Shown piece after piece: positions 1-7,801 of a DNA stretch of 64,000 nucleotides (position 1 is the first letter of the stretch; each line of letters begins with the position of its first letter). Location of the stretch: assembly GCF_024662015.1 (NCBI RefSeq), contig NZ_CP102480.1, positions 2,700,501-2,764,500 of the forward strand, written 5' to 3'. Source of the stretch: Nisaea acidiphila. GTDB lineage: Bacteria; Pseudomonadota; Alphaproteobacteria; Thalassobaculales; Thalassobaculaceae. The notes under the pieces are model-generated. The model saw only the letters and a list, made by a program, of their open reading frames with translations. It had not been told where the DNA came from and ran no database searches. Made by a program: the position numbers and the translations under genes.

Positions 1-117
1 GGCGCCTATAGCGGGGACCCGGTGCAGGCGGACGGCGACATTGTCACCAATCTGCCCGCCAGTATTTCCCTGCCGTCCGAGCCGCTCCGGCTGGTTATGC
101 CCAAGCAGGGCTCCTAG
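1..117 (+). CDS. 3' end of an unidentified protein (partial)
   Basis: An open frame runs from the left edge to a TAG at 115-117 and encodes the last 38 residues of a protein whose start lies outside the window. The fragment ends in PLRLVMPKQGS and has no motif I recognise. Its stop overlaps the stop of the convergent YHS gene (114-116), which is why I accept it as a real gene end. No function can be given. Confidence 0.55.
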   Translation, partial: GAYSGDPVQADGDIVTNLPASISLPSEPLRLVMPKQGS

Positions 118-599
118 CGTGCCTGGATGTCGCGCCAGTTATTTTCCGCGAGATCGATATAGCCCGCGGGGTTGCGCTGCCAGAGGTCGCGCACCTTCTC
201 GTTGCGGCTGAGATAGAGCCGTCCGTCGATGATGTCGAACACCTCCGGATCCGCCGCGTAGAGCTTGCCCTTGGCGACGCCGTAGGTGCTGAACCCGCCG
301 AACTGGGGCAGGAAGTGGCGCGGGTCGGTCAGGAAGCGGTCGCGATTTTCCCTGTTGGCGAACAGGAAGCGCGCGCCGTTGAACTCGACGGCGAGCGTTT
401 CGTTTCCGCGAACGGCTTTGTGATCGCTGAAATAGGCGACGGGGTCATACCCATCGATGGCAAACCCATCCCGAATGCTCACGGACGGGTCGACAAGGGC
501 GATATGCTCTTTCGTCTGGGGCTCGCGGGCGACCGCGGCGACCAGTCCGACGGCGGCGATTACGAGGAACAGCCGCGACAAGCCACTTTTGTAGCTCAT
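114..599 (-). CDS. YHS domain-containing exported or membrane-anchored protein
   Basis: A 161-residue protein with a hydrophobic N-terminal segment (about residues 8-24), likely a signal peptide or anchor. It then has a YHS-type domain with the motif YDPVAYF at residues 51-57 and aromatic-rich strands up to about residue 130. YHS domains are small modules often found in metal-handling and periplasmic proteins; the partner here is unknown. The usual metal-binding Cys residues are absent, so this is the YHS variant typical of stand-alone exported proteins. It overlaps the convergent partial gene by 4 bp. The family call is firm and the role is open. Confidence 0.8.
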   Translation of the reverse strand: MSYKSGLSRLFLVIAAVGLVAAVAREPQTKEHIALVDPSVSIRDGFAIDGYDPVAYFSDHKAVRGNETLAVEFNGARFLFANRENRDRFLTDPRHFLPQFGGFSTYGVAKGKLYAADPEVFDIIDGRLYLSRNEKVRDLWQRNPAGYIDLAENNWRDIQAR

Positions 600-646
600 C
601 TGTGTCTCCGATCAGAATATGTCTCGATTGCCCCTCATCTGGGGAG

Positions 647-687
647 CACCCGATCGAATTACCAATCTTTCGCTTCACGATCGGGTG
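647..687. repeat. perfect 10-bp inverted repeat with 21-nt loop
   Basis: CACCCGATCG at 647-656 is repeated in reverse complement as CGATCGGGTG at 678-687. It lies in the 133-bp gap between pmbA (upstream on the minus strand) and the YHS gene. No T-run follows on either strand, so it is not a classic Rho-independent terminator. It may be an mRNA hairpin after pmbA or a dyad operator ahead of the YHS gene. Confidence 0.5.
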
Positions 688-732
688 AAACAGACCGTCG
701 CCGGACGCGAAACAATGGATTGTTCGGGCGAA

Positions 733-2079
733 TCAGCCGTTCGCGCCGGCCAGGGTCAGGCCTTCCACAAGCACCGTCGGGGCATCCGTTCCATACTTGA
801 AGGTGAGGTCGCTCGCCGGTTTCAGGTTCTTGAAGATCTCGCTCAGGTGCCCGGCGACGGTGATTTCGGAGACCGGATAGGTGAGCTCGCCGTTCTCGAT
901 CCAGAACCCGCCCGCGCCGCGGCTGTAATCGCCGGTCACGGTGCTGACGCTGGAGCCCATCATGTCGGTGATGTAGAGCCCGGTGCCCACGGATTTGATC
1001 AGATCCTCGGGGCTGGTGTCGCCCGGCTCCAGAAAGAGATTGGTGGCCGACGGGCTCGGCGGCCCGCCGACGCCGCGGGAGGCCCGGCCGTTGCTCGACA
1101 TGCCGAGCTGGCGCGCGGTGGAGAGATCGAGCAGCCAGGAGGCGAGCCGCCCGTCCTCTACGATCATCAGCTTTTTCGACGCGAGACCCTCGGCGTCGAA
1201 CGGACGGGAGCGGAAACCGCGGTCGCGCAACGGGTCGTCGGCGATGCGGATGCCGTCGGCGAAGATCTGCTCGCCCATCTTGTCTTTCAGGAAACTGGTG
1301 CCGCGTGCGATCGACGCGCCGTTGATCGCGGAGGACAGATGTCCGAGGAGGGAGCGGCTGACCCTCGGGTCGAAAATGACTGGCACGCGCTGGGAGTTCG
1401 GCCGCTTCGGATTGAGGCGGCGGACCGTGCGCTCTCCGGCGCGGCGGCCGATCTCGGCCGGATCCTCGAGATCGGCGAAAAACACCTTGGCGGAATAATC
1501 GTAGTCCCGCTCCATGCCTTGGCCTTCGCCGGCGAGCAGGACGGCCGAGACGGAAAAGCTCGAACGGCGGTACTGGCCGGAAAACCCGTTGCTGGCCGCG
1601 ACCGCGACCTCGGTGGTGCTCCAACCCGCGTCGCCGCCTTCGGAATTGGTGATGCCTTCAACCGCGAGTCCGGCTTCCTCCGCCTTTGCGGCGAGTTCCG
1701 TCAGATCCTCGGCAGAGGGCTCATAGGGATCGAACATCTCGATCCCGGGGCGGTCTGTGGCGATCTCGGATGCGTCGGCGATGCCGGCAAAGGGATCTTC
1801 CGGAGCCACTTTCGCCATGGCGACGGCGCGTTCGACAAGCTCGTCGAGCGCGTCCGGCGCGGTGTCGGAGCCGGAAACCGAGGCCTGCTGCTTTCCGATC
1901 AGGACGCGCAGCCCGATATCGTTGCCTTCCGAACGTTCGATCGCTTCCGGTTTGCCGAGACGCTGCGACGCGGAGAGCGAACGCCCGGTCAGATGCACCG
2001 CGTCCACAGAGTCCGCGCCCGCCTTGAGCGCCTTGCCGATCAGGCTGTCGAGCAGTTCCAGTCCGCCGATATCCGACAT
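733..2079 (-). CDS. pmbA: PmbA/TldE, metalloprotease regulator subunit of the TldD/PmbA complex
   Basis: The protein is 448 residues long, close to the usual size of PmbA (TldE). The chosen ATG at 2079 (MSDIGGLELL) follows GGCGGGAAT and gives family length; a longer open frame to 2172 adds a low-complexity Arg-rich leader and is unlikely. The sequence has no HExxxH motif, which fits PmbA rather than the catalytic TldD subunit. In other bacteria the TldD/PmbA heterodimer degrades unstructured peptides and takes part in maturation of modified peptides. No tldD lies in this window. The C-terminal region rich in Gly and Thr is typical of the fold. Confidence 0.9.
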   Translation of the reverse strand: MSDIGGLELLDSLIGKALKAGADSVDAVHLTGRSLSASQRLGKPEAIERSEGNDIGLRVLIGKQQASVSGSDTAPDALDELVERAVAMAKVAPEDPFAGIADASEIATDRPGIEMFDPYEPSAEDLTELAAKAEEAGLAVEGITNSEGGDAGWSTTEVAVAASNGFSGQYRRSSFSVSAVLLAGEGQGMERDYDYSAKVFFADLEDPAEIGRRAGERTVRRLNPKRPNSQRVPVIFDPRVSRSLLGHLSSAINGASIARGTSFLKDKMGEQIFADGIRIADDPLRDRGFRSRPFDAEGLASKKLMIVEDGRLASWLLDLSTARQLGMSSNGRASRGVGGPPSPSATNLFLEPGDTSPEDLIKSVGTGLYITDMMGSSVSTVTGDYSRGAGGFWIENGELTYPVSEITVAGHLSEIFKNLKPASDLTFKYGTDAPTVLVEGLTLAGANG

Positions 2080-2249
2080 GTCATTCCCGCCAAAGTCTTG
2101 AGAACCGGCTGATGACATAGGGCGGATCGGCGGCGCACGCAACCGACGGCGTCGCGCCGAAATGAGATCCAATGTGGCGAAACCTGTCCTTATCCCGCCA
2201 AAGCCGGGGGGCAGAAAGCGGCAAACCGGAATTCATCGAGGAGAGAAAG

Positions 2250-2804
2250 ATGAGACGGATTTTTGCCGCGTTGGCCATTGGTGCGGCCTTCGTCCCGGCG
2301 GTGGCCGCGGAGGCCGGAGCGCAACCTTTCAAGCTTTACCGGGCGGTCGACGAGGTCCGCGTCCAGACGGTCGATCATGTGGGGTTCGAGCACAGCCTCG
2401 CGAACGAATACCGCCTGCTTGCACTCTACGAGGCGGACGACATGGTGGATTGGGTGGATGCGGAGCGTTTCGCCGAGAAGACCCTCGCCTCGGCGCGGGG
2501 CGAGACCGTCCCGCCGGAGCGTCTGGAAGATTGGAAGCTCGCGGAGGCGTCGGTGCCGGCACTGCAATCCTCTCGCGCCCGTCTGCTGCGTGCCTTCGGG
2601 CGCGATGCGCGCATCCTGGCGCCGCATGCCTCGGCGCGAGCGCAGGCGCAGTTCGACTGCTGGGTCGAGCAGGCGGAAGAGGGACACCAGCAGGCCCATA
2701 TCGCGGCCTGCCGGGACGGCTTCCTCGATGCCATGCTGGAGATCGATGCCGCGCTGGCGAATTACGAGCTCGACCGGATCGAGCGCGACTATCCGGCGAA
2801 GTAA
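2250..2804 (+). CDS. exported protein resembling the N-terminal part of OmpA-family proteins
   Basis: A 184-residue product starting at ATG 2250 behind GAGGAGAG. Residues 1 to about 24 form a signal peptide (RRIFAALAIGAAFVPAVAA). The mature part is mostly helical and contains LANEYRLLALYEADDMVDW and ARAQAQFDCWVEQAEEG. I recall such segments in the region preceding the OmpA peptidoglycan-binding domain of alphaproteobacterial OmpA-family proteins. Here the OmpA domain itself is missing, so this is a stand-alone version. It converges on ubiD with one base between stops. The role is unknown, probably periplasmic. Confidence 0.7.
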   Translation: MRRIFAALAIGAAFVPAVAAEAGAQPFKLYRAVDEVRVQTVDHVGFEHSLANEYRLLALYEADDMVDWVDAERFAEKTLASARGETVPPERLEDWKLAEASVPALQSSRARLLRAFGRDARILAPHASARAQAQFDCWVEQAEEGHQQAHIAACRDGFLDAMLEIDAALANYELDRIERDYPAK

Positions 2805-2805
2805 C

Positions 2806-4314
2806 CTACTTCCAGATCGCCTTGCCGCTTCCAGGGAGCCCGAGCGAGGACCATTTCCGGTCGACCAGATCGATGATGTCCTGGTCCATCCGGATCTCTT
2901 CCCCCCACTCCCGCTTCGTCTCGGGCTCCCATTTGTTCGTGGCGTCGAGGCCGATCTTGCCTCCGAGACCGGATTCGGGACTTGCGAAGTCGAGATAGTC
3001 GATCGGGGTGTTCTCGATCATGGTCACGTCGCGGACCGGGTCCATGCGGGTCGAGACCGCCCACATCACGTCCTTCCAGTCCCGCGCGTTGATGTCGTCA
3101 TCCACGACGATCAGCCATTTCGTGTACATGAACTGCCGAAGATAGGACCAGGCGCCCATCATCACCCGCTTGGCATGGCCGGGATACGCCTTCTTCATCG
3201 AGACGACAGCGATCCGGTAGGAGCAACCTTCCGGCGGGAGCCAGAAATCGACGATCTCCGGAAACTGCTGCTGGATCAGCGGAATGAACACCTCGTTGAG
3301 GGCTTCGCCGAGTATCGAGGGCTCGTCCGGCGGCCGTCCGGTGAAAGTCGTGAGATAGATCGGGTCGCGCCGCATGGTGATGGCGGAGACCTTGAAAACC
3401 GGAAATTTCTCGACCGAATTGTAGTAGCCGGTGTGGTCGCCGTAGGGCCCTTCGTCGCCATATTCGTCGAGCGAGACATGACCCTCGATGACGATTTCGG
3501 CCTCCGCCGGAACTTTCAGCGGCACCGTCTTGCAGTCCACCAGGTCGACCTTCTTGCCGCGCAGCAGGCCCGCGAACTGGTATTCGCTGAGCGTGTCCGG
3601 CACCGGCGTCACGGCGGCGAGGATGGTGCCCGGATCGGCGCCGATCACGACGGCGGCCGGCAGCGGCTCCGGCTTCTCGTTCTTCCAGCGCTGGTAATGC
3701 TGCGCCCCGCCGCGATGCTTCAGCCAGCGCATCAGCGTCCGGTCCTTGCCCAGCACCTGCATGCGGTAGATGCCGAGATTGAAATCGTCTTCCTTGCGCC
3801 TGCCCGGTCCCTTGGTGACCACCAGCGGCCAGGTGATGAGCGGCGCCGGCTCGCCCGGCCAGCAGCTCTGGATCGGCAGTTGGGAGAGATCGATCTCGTC
3901 GCCCTGCAGCACGACATCCTGGCAGGATCCATACCCGACCGTGCGTGGCTTCATCGCCATCACCGTCTTTAGCAGCGGCAGCATGTCGAGCGCCTCGCGC
4001 CAGCCGCCCGGCGGTTCCGGCTGGCGCAGGAAGGCCAGGGTCTCGCCCACCTCGCGGAGCTGTTCCGGCTCCCGGTCCATGCCCCAGGCCACCCGTTCAA
4101 CGGTGCCGAAAAGATTGGCCAGCGCCGGCATCCCGTATTTTCGCCCGTCCGGCCCGACGACATTCTCGAAGAGAACCGCCGGTCCGCCTTCGGCCAGAAG
4201 CCGGGTCTGGATCTCCGTCATTTCGAGAACGGGGGAGACCGGTTCGGTGACGCGACGAAGGCGGCCCTTGCTTTCAAGCTGGGCCATGAAATCGCGCAGG
4301 GAGGAAAAAGGCAT
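2806..4314 (-). CDS. ubiD: UbiD-family decarboxylase (4-hydroxy-3-polyprenylbenzoate decarboxylase)
   Basis: The 502-residue length matches UbiD. The start at ATG 4314 follows GGAGGAAAAAGGC. Diagnostic stretches include [11 protein letters not shown] near the N-terminus, the [12 protein letters not shown] strand carrying the conserved Arg, and the [11 protein letters not shown] segment with the acidic residues of the prenylated-FMN active site. UbiD removes the carboxyl group of 4-hydroxy-3-polyprenylbenzoate in ubiquinone synthesis and needs prFMN made by UbiX; no ubiX is visible here. A UbiD paralogue acting on another aromatic acid cannot be excluded, but length and sequence look like the ubiquinone enzyme. 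Confidence 0.9.
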   Translation of the reverse strand: MPFSSLRDFMAQLESKGRLRRVTEPVSPVLEMTEIQTRLLAEGGPAVLFENVVGPDGRKYGMPALANLFGTVERVAWGMDREPEQLREVGETLAFLRQPEPPGGWREALDMLPLLKTVMAMKPRTVGYGSCQDVVLQGDEIDLSQLPIQSCWPGEPAPLITWPLVVTKGPGRRKEDDFNLGIYRMQVLGKDRTLMRWLKHRGGAQHYQRWKNEKPEPLPAAVVIGADPGTILAAVTPVPDTLSEYQFAGLLRGKKVDLVDCKTVPLKVPAEAEIVIEGHVSLDEYGDEGPYGDHTGYYNSVEKFPVFKVSAITMRRDPIYLTTFTGRPPDEPSILGEALNEVFIPLIQQQFPEIVDFWLPPEGCSYRIAVVSMKKAYPGHAKRVMMGAWSYLRQFMYTKWLIVVDDDINARDWKDVMWAVSTRMDPVRDVTMIENTPIDYLDFASPESGLGGKIGLDATNKWEPETKREWGEEIRMDQDIIDLVDRKWSSLGLPGSGKAIWK

Positions 4315-4438
4315 GACGCACTCCGCAGGTCGGCGCGCCGCTTGACGCGCCGGTCAGATATAGCTTCGGGATGCCTCCGGGGCCAGCGGCGCGGGCATTC
4401 GGAATTGCTGCACTGCGATTGCGGGCGAAAGCTGTCGG

Positions 4439-4457
4439 CGGTATACCGTCAGCTGAC
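4439..4457. promoter_or_regulatory. two abutting perfect 10-bp palindromes, candidate operator of the DUF4170/tandem-paralogue cluster
   Basis: CGGTATACCG (4439-4448) and GTCAGCTGAC (4448-4457) are each perfect palindromes sharing one base. They lie 21-39 bp upstream of the start codon of the DUF4170 gene and in the divergent gap to ubiD. A wider imperfect dyad (GCTGTCGG at 4431-4438 against CCGTCAGC at 4446-4453) surrounds the first. Two such palindromes side by side suggest protein binding, but the regulator is unknown. Confidence 0.45.
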
Positions 4458-4477
4458 ATTCGGCACGGAGAGTCCTC

Positions 4478-4852
4478 ATGGCTTTTTGGGTTATCGGCGG
4501 CGAGTATACGGATACCAGCTTCACCCATATCAAGGGCGGTGACGCTGAAACCAAGATCGGCCCCTTCCCGGACTATGAAACCGCGAAATCGGTCTGGGGA
4601 AAGCTCGCCTGGGAGCATGTCGACGACGCGCATACGCGCTACCGGATCTGGGACGACGGCTCGGAGCAGTTCTGGGTTGTTGGCGGCACCTATAAATCGA
4701 CGGATTTCAGCGAGACCGTCGACGGTTCTCCGGAAAACCGGATCGGTCCCTTCGAAAGCTACGAAGCGGCCAAGGCCGAGTGGCAGAAGCGCGCCTGGGA
4801 AAGTGTCGACGACGCGCACACCCGGTATCGCATCGAAAAAGTCAGCGGCTGA
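4478..4852 (+). CDS. tandemly duplicated DUF4170 protein
   Basis: A 124-residue protein made of two copies of a ~57-residue unit. FWVIGGEY at 3-10 recurs as FWVVGGTY at 65-72, IGPF recurs, and both units end in VDDAHTRYRI (48-57 and 110-119). Single-copy DUF4170 proteins of roughly half this size are common in alphaproteobacteria; their function is unknown. The ATG at 4478 follows CGGAGAG. The next gene starts 6 bp after the stop, so the two are probably cotranscribed. There is no signal peptide or membrane segment; the protein is likely cytoplasmic. The duplication is seen directly, and a role shared with the downstream paralogues is inferred from position only. Confidence 0.85.
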   Translation: MAFWVIGGEYTDTSFTHIKGGDAETKIGPFPDYETAKSVWGKLAWEHVDDAHTRYRIWDDGSEQFWVVGGTYKSTDFSETVDGSPENRIGPFESYEAAKAEWQKRAWESVDDAHTRYRIEKVSG

Positions 4853-4858
4853 CCCCAC

Positions 4859-5284
4859 GTGCCCGATTACGCGCCGCACGGCAATTACGAGATCGCTCTC
4901 GATCCGCGGTACGATCATGTGATCCGGGTCGCCGCATCAGGCTCGGTGAATATTGAGATGCTGCGCATCCATAACGACCGCACCAACGAGATCGTCGAGG
5001 GTTTCAGGGGACGGCCCTACGGTATGGTCTGCGATTTCAATGGCGGCATGATCATGACGCCGGACGCGGAAGATGCCTGGATACGGAGCGCGGCGAGCCG
5101 CGTCGCGCGTGGCTGGTCGGCCGTCGCCTATCATTTCGACGATACGGCCGATTACAGGTCAATGGTTCGGGCGCAGGTGACGCGCGTATTCGACAGTATC
5201 GGCGTTCCCTGGTTCGAAGCGGCGGACGAAACATCCGCCCTGGCCTGGGTGCTCGAGCAACTTGGCCAATCGACCGGCACCTGA
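4859..5284 (+). CDS. tandem paralogue 1 (type A), ~140-residue protein of unknown function
   Basis: A 141-residue protein starting at GTG 4859 with HG at residues 7-8, a position shared by all four members of this array. Landmarks are VAASGSVNIE (about 24-33), RGRPYGMV (about 49-56), and SIGVPWFEA followed by a C-terminal helix LAWVLEQL. Alternating strands and amphipathic helices suggest a STAS/SpoIIAA-like alpha/beta fold, which is my inference. No signal peptide or membrane segment is seen. It starts 6 bp after the DUF4170 gene, so the two likely share a transcript. It is most like paralogue 3 (SGSxNIE, GRPxG, a C-terminal WxL helix). No function is known to me. Confidence 0.75.
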   Translation: MPDYAPHGNYEIALDPRYDHVIRVAASGSVNIEMLRIHNDRTNEIVEGFRGRPYGMVCDFNGGMIMTPDAEDAWIRSAASRVARGWSAVAYHFDDTADYRSMVRAQVTRVFDSIGVPWFEAADETSALAWVLEQLGQSTGT

Positions 5285-5353
5285 TTCACTCTTTATTCTG
5301 AATTTGTTGTTAAGCAGAATTCCGAGGGGCTTGCGATTCCGGAGGTCAGGCCA

Positions 5354-5776
5354 ATGCCTGTATTCGAGCAGCATGGCAAATACCGTCTAGAGCGCGACGG
5401 CTTTATTCTGAAGCTCGATGCGTCGGGGCAGGTGAACGACGAAACCATCTTAGCCTATACGCAAGAGGTTCTCGATGCCGTTCAAGAATTTGGCGGGGAA
5501 CCGTTCGCGATTTATTCCCGGTATGACGGCCAGGTTCTCCTGACCCACGAAGCTGAATCCCGGCTCAGAGATAATATCGCTGAACGTGTTGCGGCGGGAA
5601 TGTGCGCCGCAGCGCTCAATCTCAATAACTCGGATTATCGGCTGATCGTCGCTGCGCAGATCGGCGGACTGTACGAAGAAATGGGCGTCCCGTGGCGGGA
5701 ATTCGAAAAATACGAAGATGCGAAGTCATGGCTTGAGGCTCATATTGCCGATGCGCGTCAGCGGGCCAGTGGCTGA
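5354..5776 (+). CDS. tandem paralogue 2 (type B), ~140-residue protein of unknown function
   Basis: A 140-residue product; ATG 5354 follows CCGGAGGTC. HG is at 7-8, followed by KYRLERDGFILKLDASG, GEPFAIY, an EAESRLRDNIAERVAAGMCA helix, AAALN and GVPWREFE. It is clearly homologous to paralogue 4 (YRIERDGRILK, GQPFATY, RLRENVAERKAMGLCAAALN), so 2 and 4 form a type B pair. The 69-bp gap before it is AT-rich (TCTTTATTCTGAATTTGTTG) compared with the genes around it and might hold an internal promoter. Cytoplasmic by appearance. No catalytic residue pattern stands out; the invariant HG, PF/PY/PC and VPW-like positions are structural candidates. Confidence 0.8.
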   Translation: MPVFEQHGKYRLERDGFILKLDASGQVNDETILAYTQEVLDAVQEFGGEPFAIYSRYDGQVLLTHEAESRLRDNIAERVAAGMCAAALNLNNSDYRLIVAAQIGGLYEEMGVPWREFEKYEDAKSWLEAHIADARQRASG

Positions 5777-5851
5777 GCTTGTATTTGCTGAAAATCAGGA
5801 AACTATTATTTGTAGTAGCGTGACAATCATTGTTCGGGCGGCGTTTTCTCG

Positions 5852-6280
5852 ATGACCAGTTTTCCACCGCATGGAGAGGCGACGGTTACATTCGATGACC
5901 GGTTGATACATATCTTTGCTTCCGGTTCTACGAATATCGAGCAGATCGAAATGGTCGGATCGGCAATAGACGATTATCTGGATCATTTGAACGGGCGGCC
6001 CTGCGGCGCACTAATCGAACTCGGCGAGGAGGCGATGCTGACCCAGGAGGCGGGCGATCGCGCGGTCGAGTTTATCAGCGGTCAGATTCCCCGAGGCCTT
6101 TGCGCGGTCTGCTATGTGATCCATACGCGGGAGTTCCGCGAGACGGTGATCGCCGGAGTCCGTGAAATATACGACAGGCTCCCGGTCGCCTGGACCTTTG
6201 CGGATAACGCGGACGAAGCCATCTCATGGTTATCCGGACGTATCGGCCAAGTGGAAGCTTTGGCGCAGGCGAGCGATTGA
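5852..6280 (+). CDS. tandem paralogue 3 (type A), ~140-residue protein of unknown function
   Basis: A 142-residue product starting MTSFPPHG (HG at 7-8), then FASGSTNIEQIEM, GRPCGALIEL, a helix ending in PRGLCAVCY, and LPVAWTF with a C-terminal AISWLSGRI helix. It shares SGSxNIE and GRPxG with paralogue 1. The 75-bp gap before it is AT-rich, as in the preceding gap, and the ribosome-binding site is weak. Cysteines sit near the predicted strand after the central helix (CAVC), unlike paralogue 1, which has no Cys there. Function unknown. Confidence 0.78.
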   Translation: MTSFPPHGEATVTFDDRLIHIFASGSTNIEQIEMVGSAIDDYLDHLNGRPCGALIELGEEAMLTQEAGDRAVEFISGQIPRGLCAVCYVIHTREFRETVIAGVREIYDRLPVAWTFADNADEAISWLSGRIGQVEALAQASD

Positions 6281-6319
6281 GGTCATTCGGGCGGCAAGAT
6301 GTCCGAGCATGGAGGAAGC

Positions 6320-6730
6320 GTGCAGGAGTTTCAGCCACACGGCACCTACCGGATCGAGCGGGACGGAAGGATCCTGAAGGTCTTTGCTGCGGAAACCGCC
6401 AATCGCGAGATGATGGAGGCTTATGCCCGCGAGATTAACGAGCAGGTATCCGCTCTGGAAGGACAGCCGTTCGCGACATATCTGGAATTCCTGACCGATG
6501 CGGTCTTGATCGACGAGGCCATGTATCGGCTGAGAGAGAATGTCGCCGAGCGCAAGGCAATGGGGCTCTGCGCCGCGGCGCTCAACGTCAGCAGAACCAG
6601 TGCGCCGTTCCTGATCAGTGCTCAAATGGGCGCCGTCTACGAGAATGCGGGCCTGCCTTGTCGGCAGTTCGATGCCTACGATGCGGCGGCCGCCTGGCTC
6701 AACCAGCAAATTGAAGCCGTTACAGGCTGA
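6320..6730 (+). CDS. tandem paralogue 4 (type B), ~136-residue protein of unknown function
   Basis: I place the start at GTG 6320 (MQEFQPHG) because it follows GGAGGAAGC and puts HG at residues 7-8, as in the other three copies; an in-frame ATG at 6299 would add seven residues. The protein then matches paralogue 2 through the YRIERDGRILK, GQPFATY and RLRENVAER stretches and CAAALN, and ends in a WLNQQIEA helix. It closes the four-gene array; 147 bp without a gene follow before glyQ. Membrane segments and signal peptide are absent. Confidence 0.78.
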   Translation: MQEFQPHGTYRIERDGRILKVFAAETANREMMEAYAREINEQVSALEGQPFATYLEFLTDAVLIDEAMYRLRENVAERKAMGLCAAALNVSRTSAPFLISAQMGAVYENAGLPCRQFDAYDAAAAWLNQQIEAVTG

Positions 6731-6877
6731 GCGAAGGGCCGGCGATGACCTTGGCGAGGCCTGCCTGGCTAGCCGGAAACGGATGAGCGGAACGCCTTGA
6801 ACTCACCGCTTGCCGTGGCGGTGGCGCTTCCATTACTTTGCCGCACCGCAAAACCCCAATGATGCGAGCGATTTTTC

Positions 6878-7801
6878 ATGTCGATACCCGGCGAAGCGGT
6901 TCCGCGAACCGACTTTCAGTCTCTCATCCTGACCTTGCAGAGCTACTGGGCAAGCAAGGGATGCGTGATCCTGCAGCCCTATGACATGGAAGTCGGCGCC
7001 GGTACCTTCCATCCGGCGACGACTTTGCGCTCGCTCGGTCCGGACGAGATCTGGAAGGCGGCCTATGTACAGCCGTCCCGCCGTCCGACCGACGGCCGCT
7101 ACGGCGAGAACCCGAACCGTTTGCAGCACTATTATCAATTTCAGGTGCTGGTGAAGCCGTCCCCGGCGGATAGCCAGGAACTCTATCTCGGCTCCCTGAA
7201 AGCGATCGGCCTCGACCCGATGGATCACGACATCCGTTTCGTCGAGGACGATTGGGAAAGCCCGACACTCGGCGCCTGGGGCCTTGGCTGGGAGGTCTGG
7301 TGCGACGGGATGGAGATCTCGCAATACACCTACTTCCAGCAGGTCGGCGGTATCGACTGCGACCCGGTTCCGCTGGAACTGACCTACGGGCTGGAGCGCA
7401 TTGCGACCTATATCCAGGGCGTGGACTCGATCTACGACCTCGACTGGGACGGTGTGCCGAAGGAGCAGGGCGGCAAGACCTACGCCGACATTTACCAGCA
7501 GGCCGAACGCGAATTCTCCACCTGGAACTTCGAGATCGCGGATACCGAGACCCTGTTCCAGCACTTCAAGGATGCGGAAGCCGAGTGTGAGCGCATCCTC
7601 GCCGATGCACGGCCCCTGCCGCTGCCGGCCTATGACCAGTGCATGAAAGCGAGCCATGTCTTCAACCTGCTGGATGCGCGCGGCGTGATCAGCGTGACCG
7701 AGCGCCAGGCCTATATCGGCCGCGTGCGGGCGCTGGCGAAGAGCTGCTGCGAGCGCTGGGTCGAGGCGGGCAAGGCCCAGAAGGAGGCCGCAAATGTCTG
7801 A
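6878..7801 (+). CDS. glyQ: glycine--tRNA ligase alpha subunit
   Basis: A 307-residue class II aminoacyl-tRNA synthetase subunit with the conserved N-terminal core ([20 protein letters not shown], then [12 protein letters not shown]) and [18 protein letters not shown]. Together with GlyS it forms the alpha2beta2 enzyme that charges tRNA-Gly; the alpha subunit holds the aminoacylation active site. It overlaps glyS by 8 bp (ATGTCTGA), implying translational coupling. A tRNA-Gly(CCC) substrate gene lies about 50 kb away at 58058. Length and sequence are typical for the family. Confidence 0.97.
   Translation: MSIPGEAVPRTDFQSLILTLQSYWASKGCVILQPYDMEVGAGTFHPATTLRSLGPDEIWKAAYVQPSRRPTDGRYGENPNRLQHYYQFQVLVKPSPADSQELYLGSLKAIGLDPMDHDIRFVEDDWESPTLGAWGLGWEVWCDGMEISQYTYFQQVGGIDCDPVPLELTYGLERIATYIQGVDSIYDLDWDGVPKEQGGKTYADIYQQAEREFSTWNFEIADTETLFQHFKDAEAECERILADARPLPLPAYDQCMKASHVFNLLDARGVISVTERQAYIGRVRALAKSCCERWVEAGKAQKEAANV

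Noticed and set aside
619-2112. Long plus-strand open frame opposite pmbA
   Set aside because: Antisense shadow without recognisable motifs; the minus strand encodes a complete PmbA.
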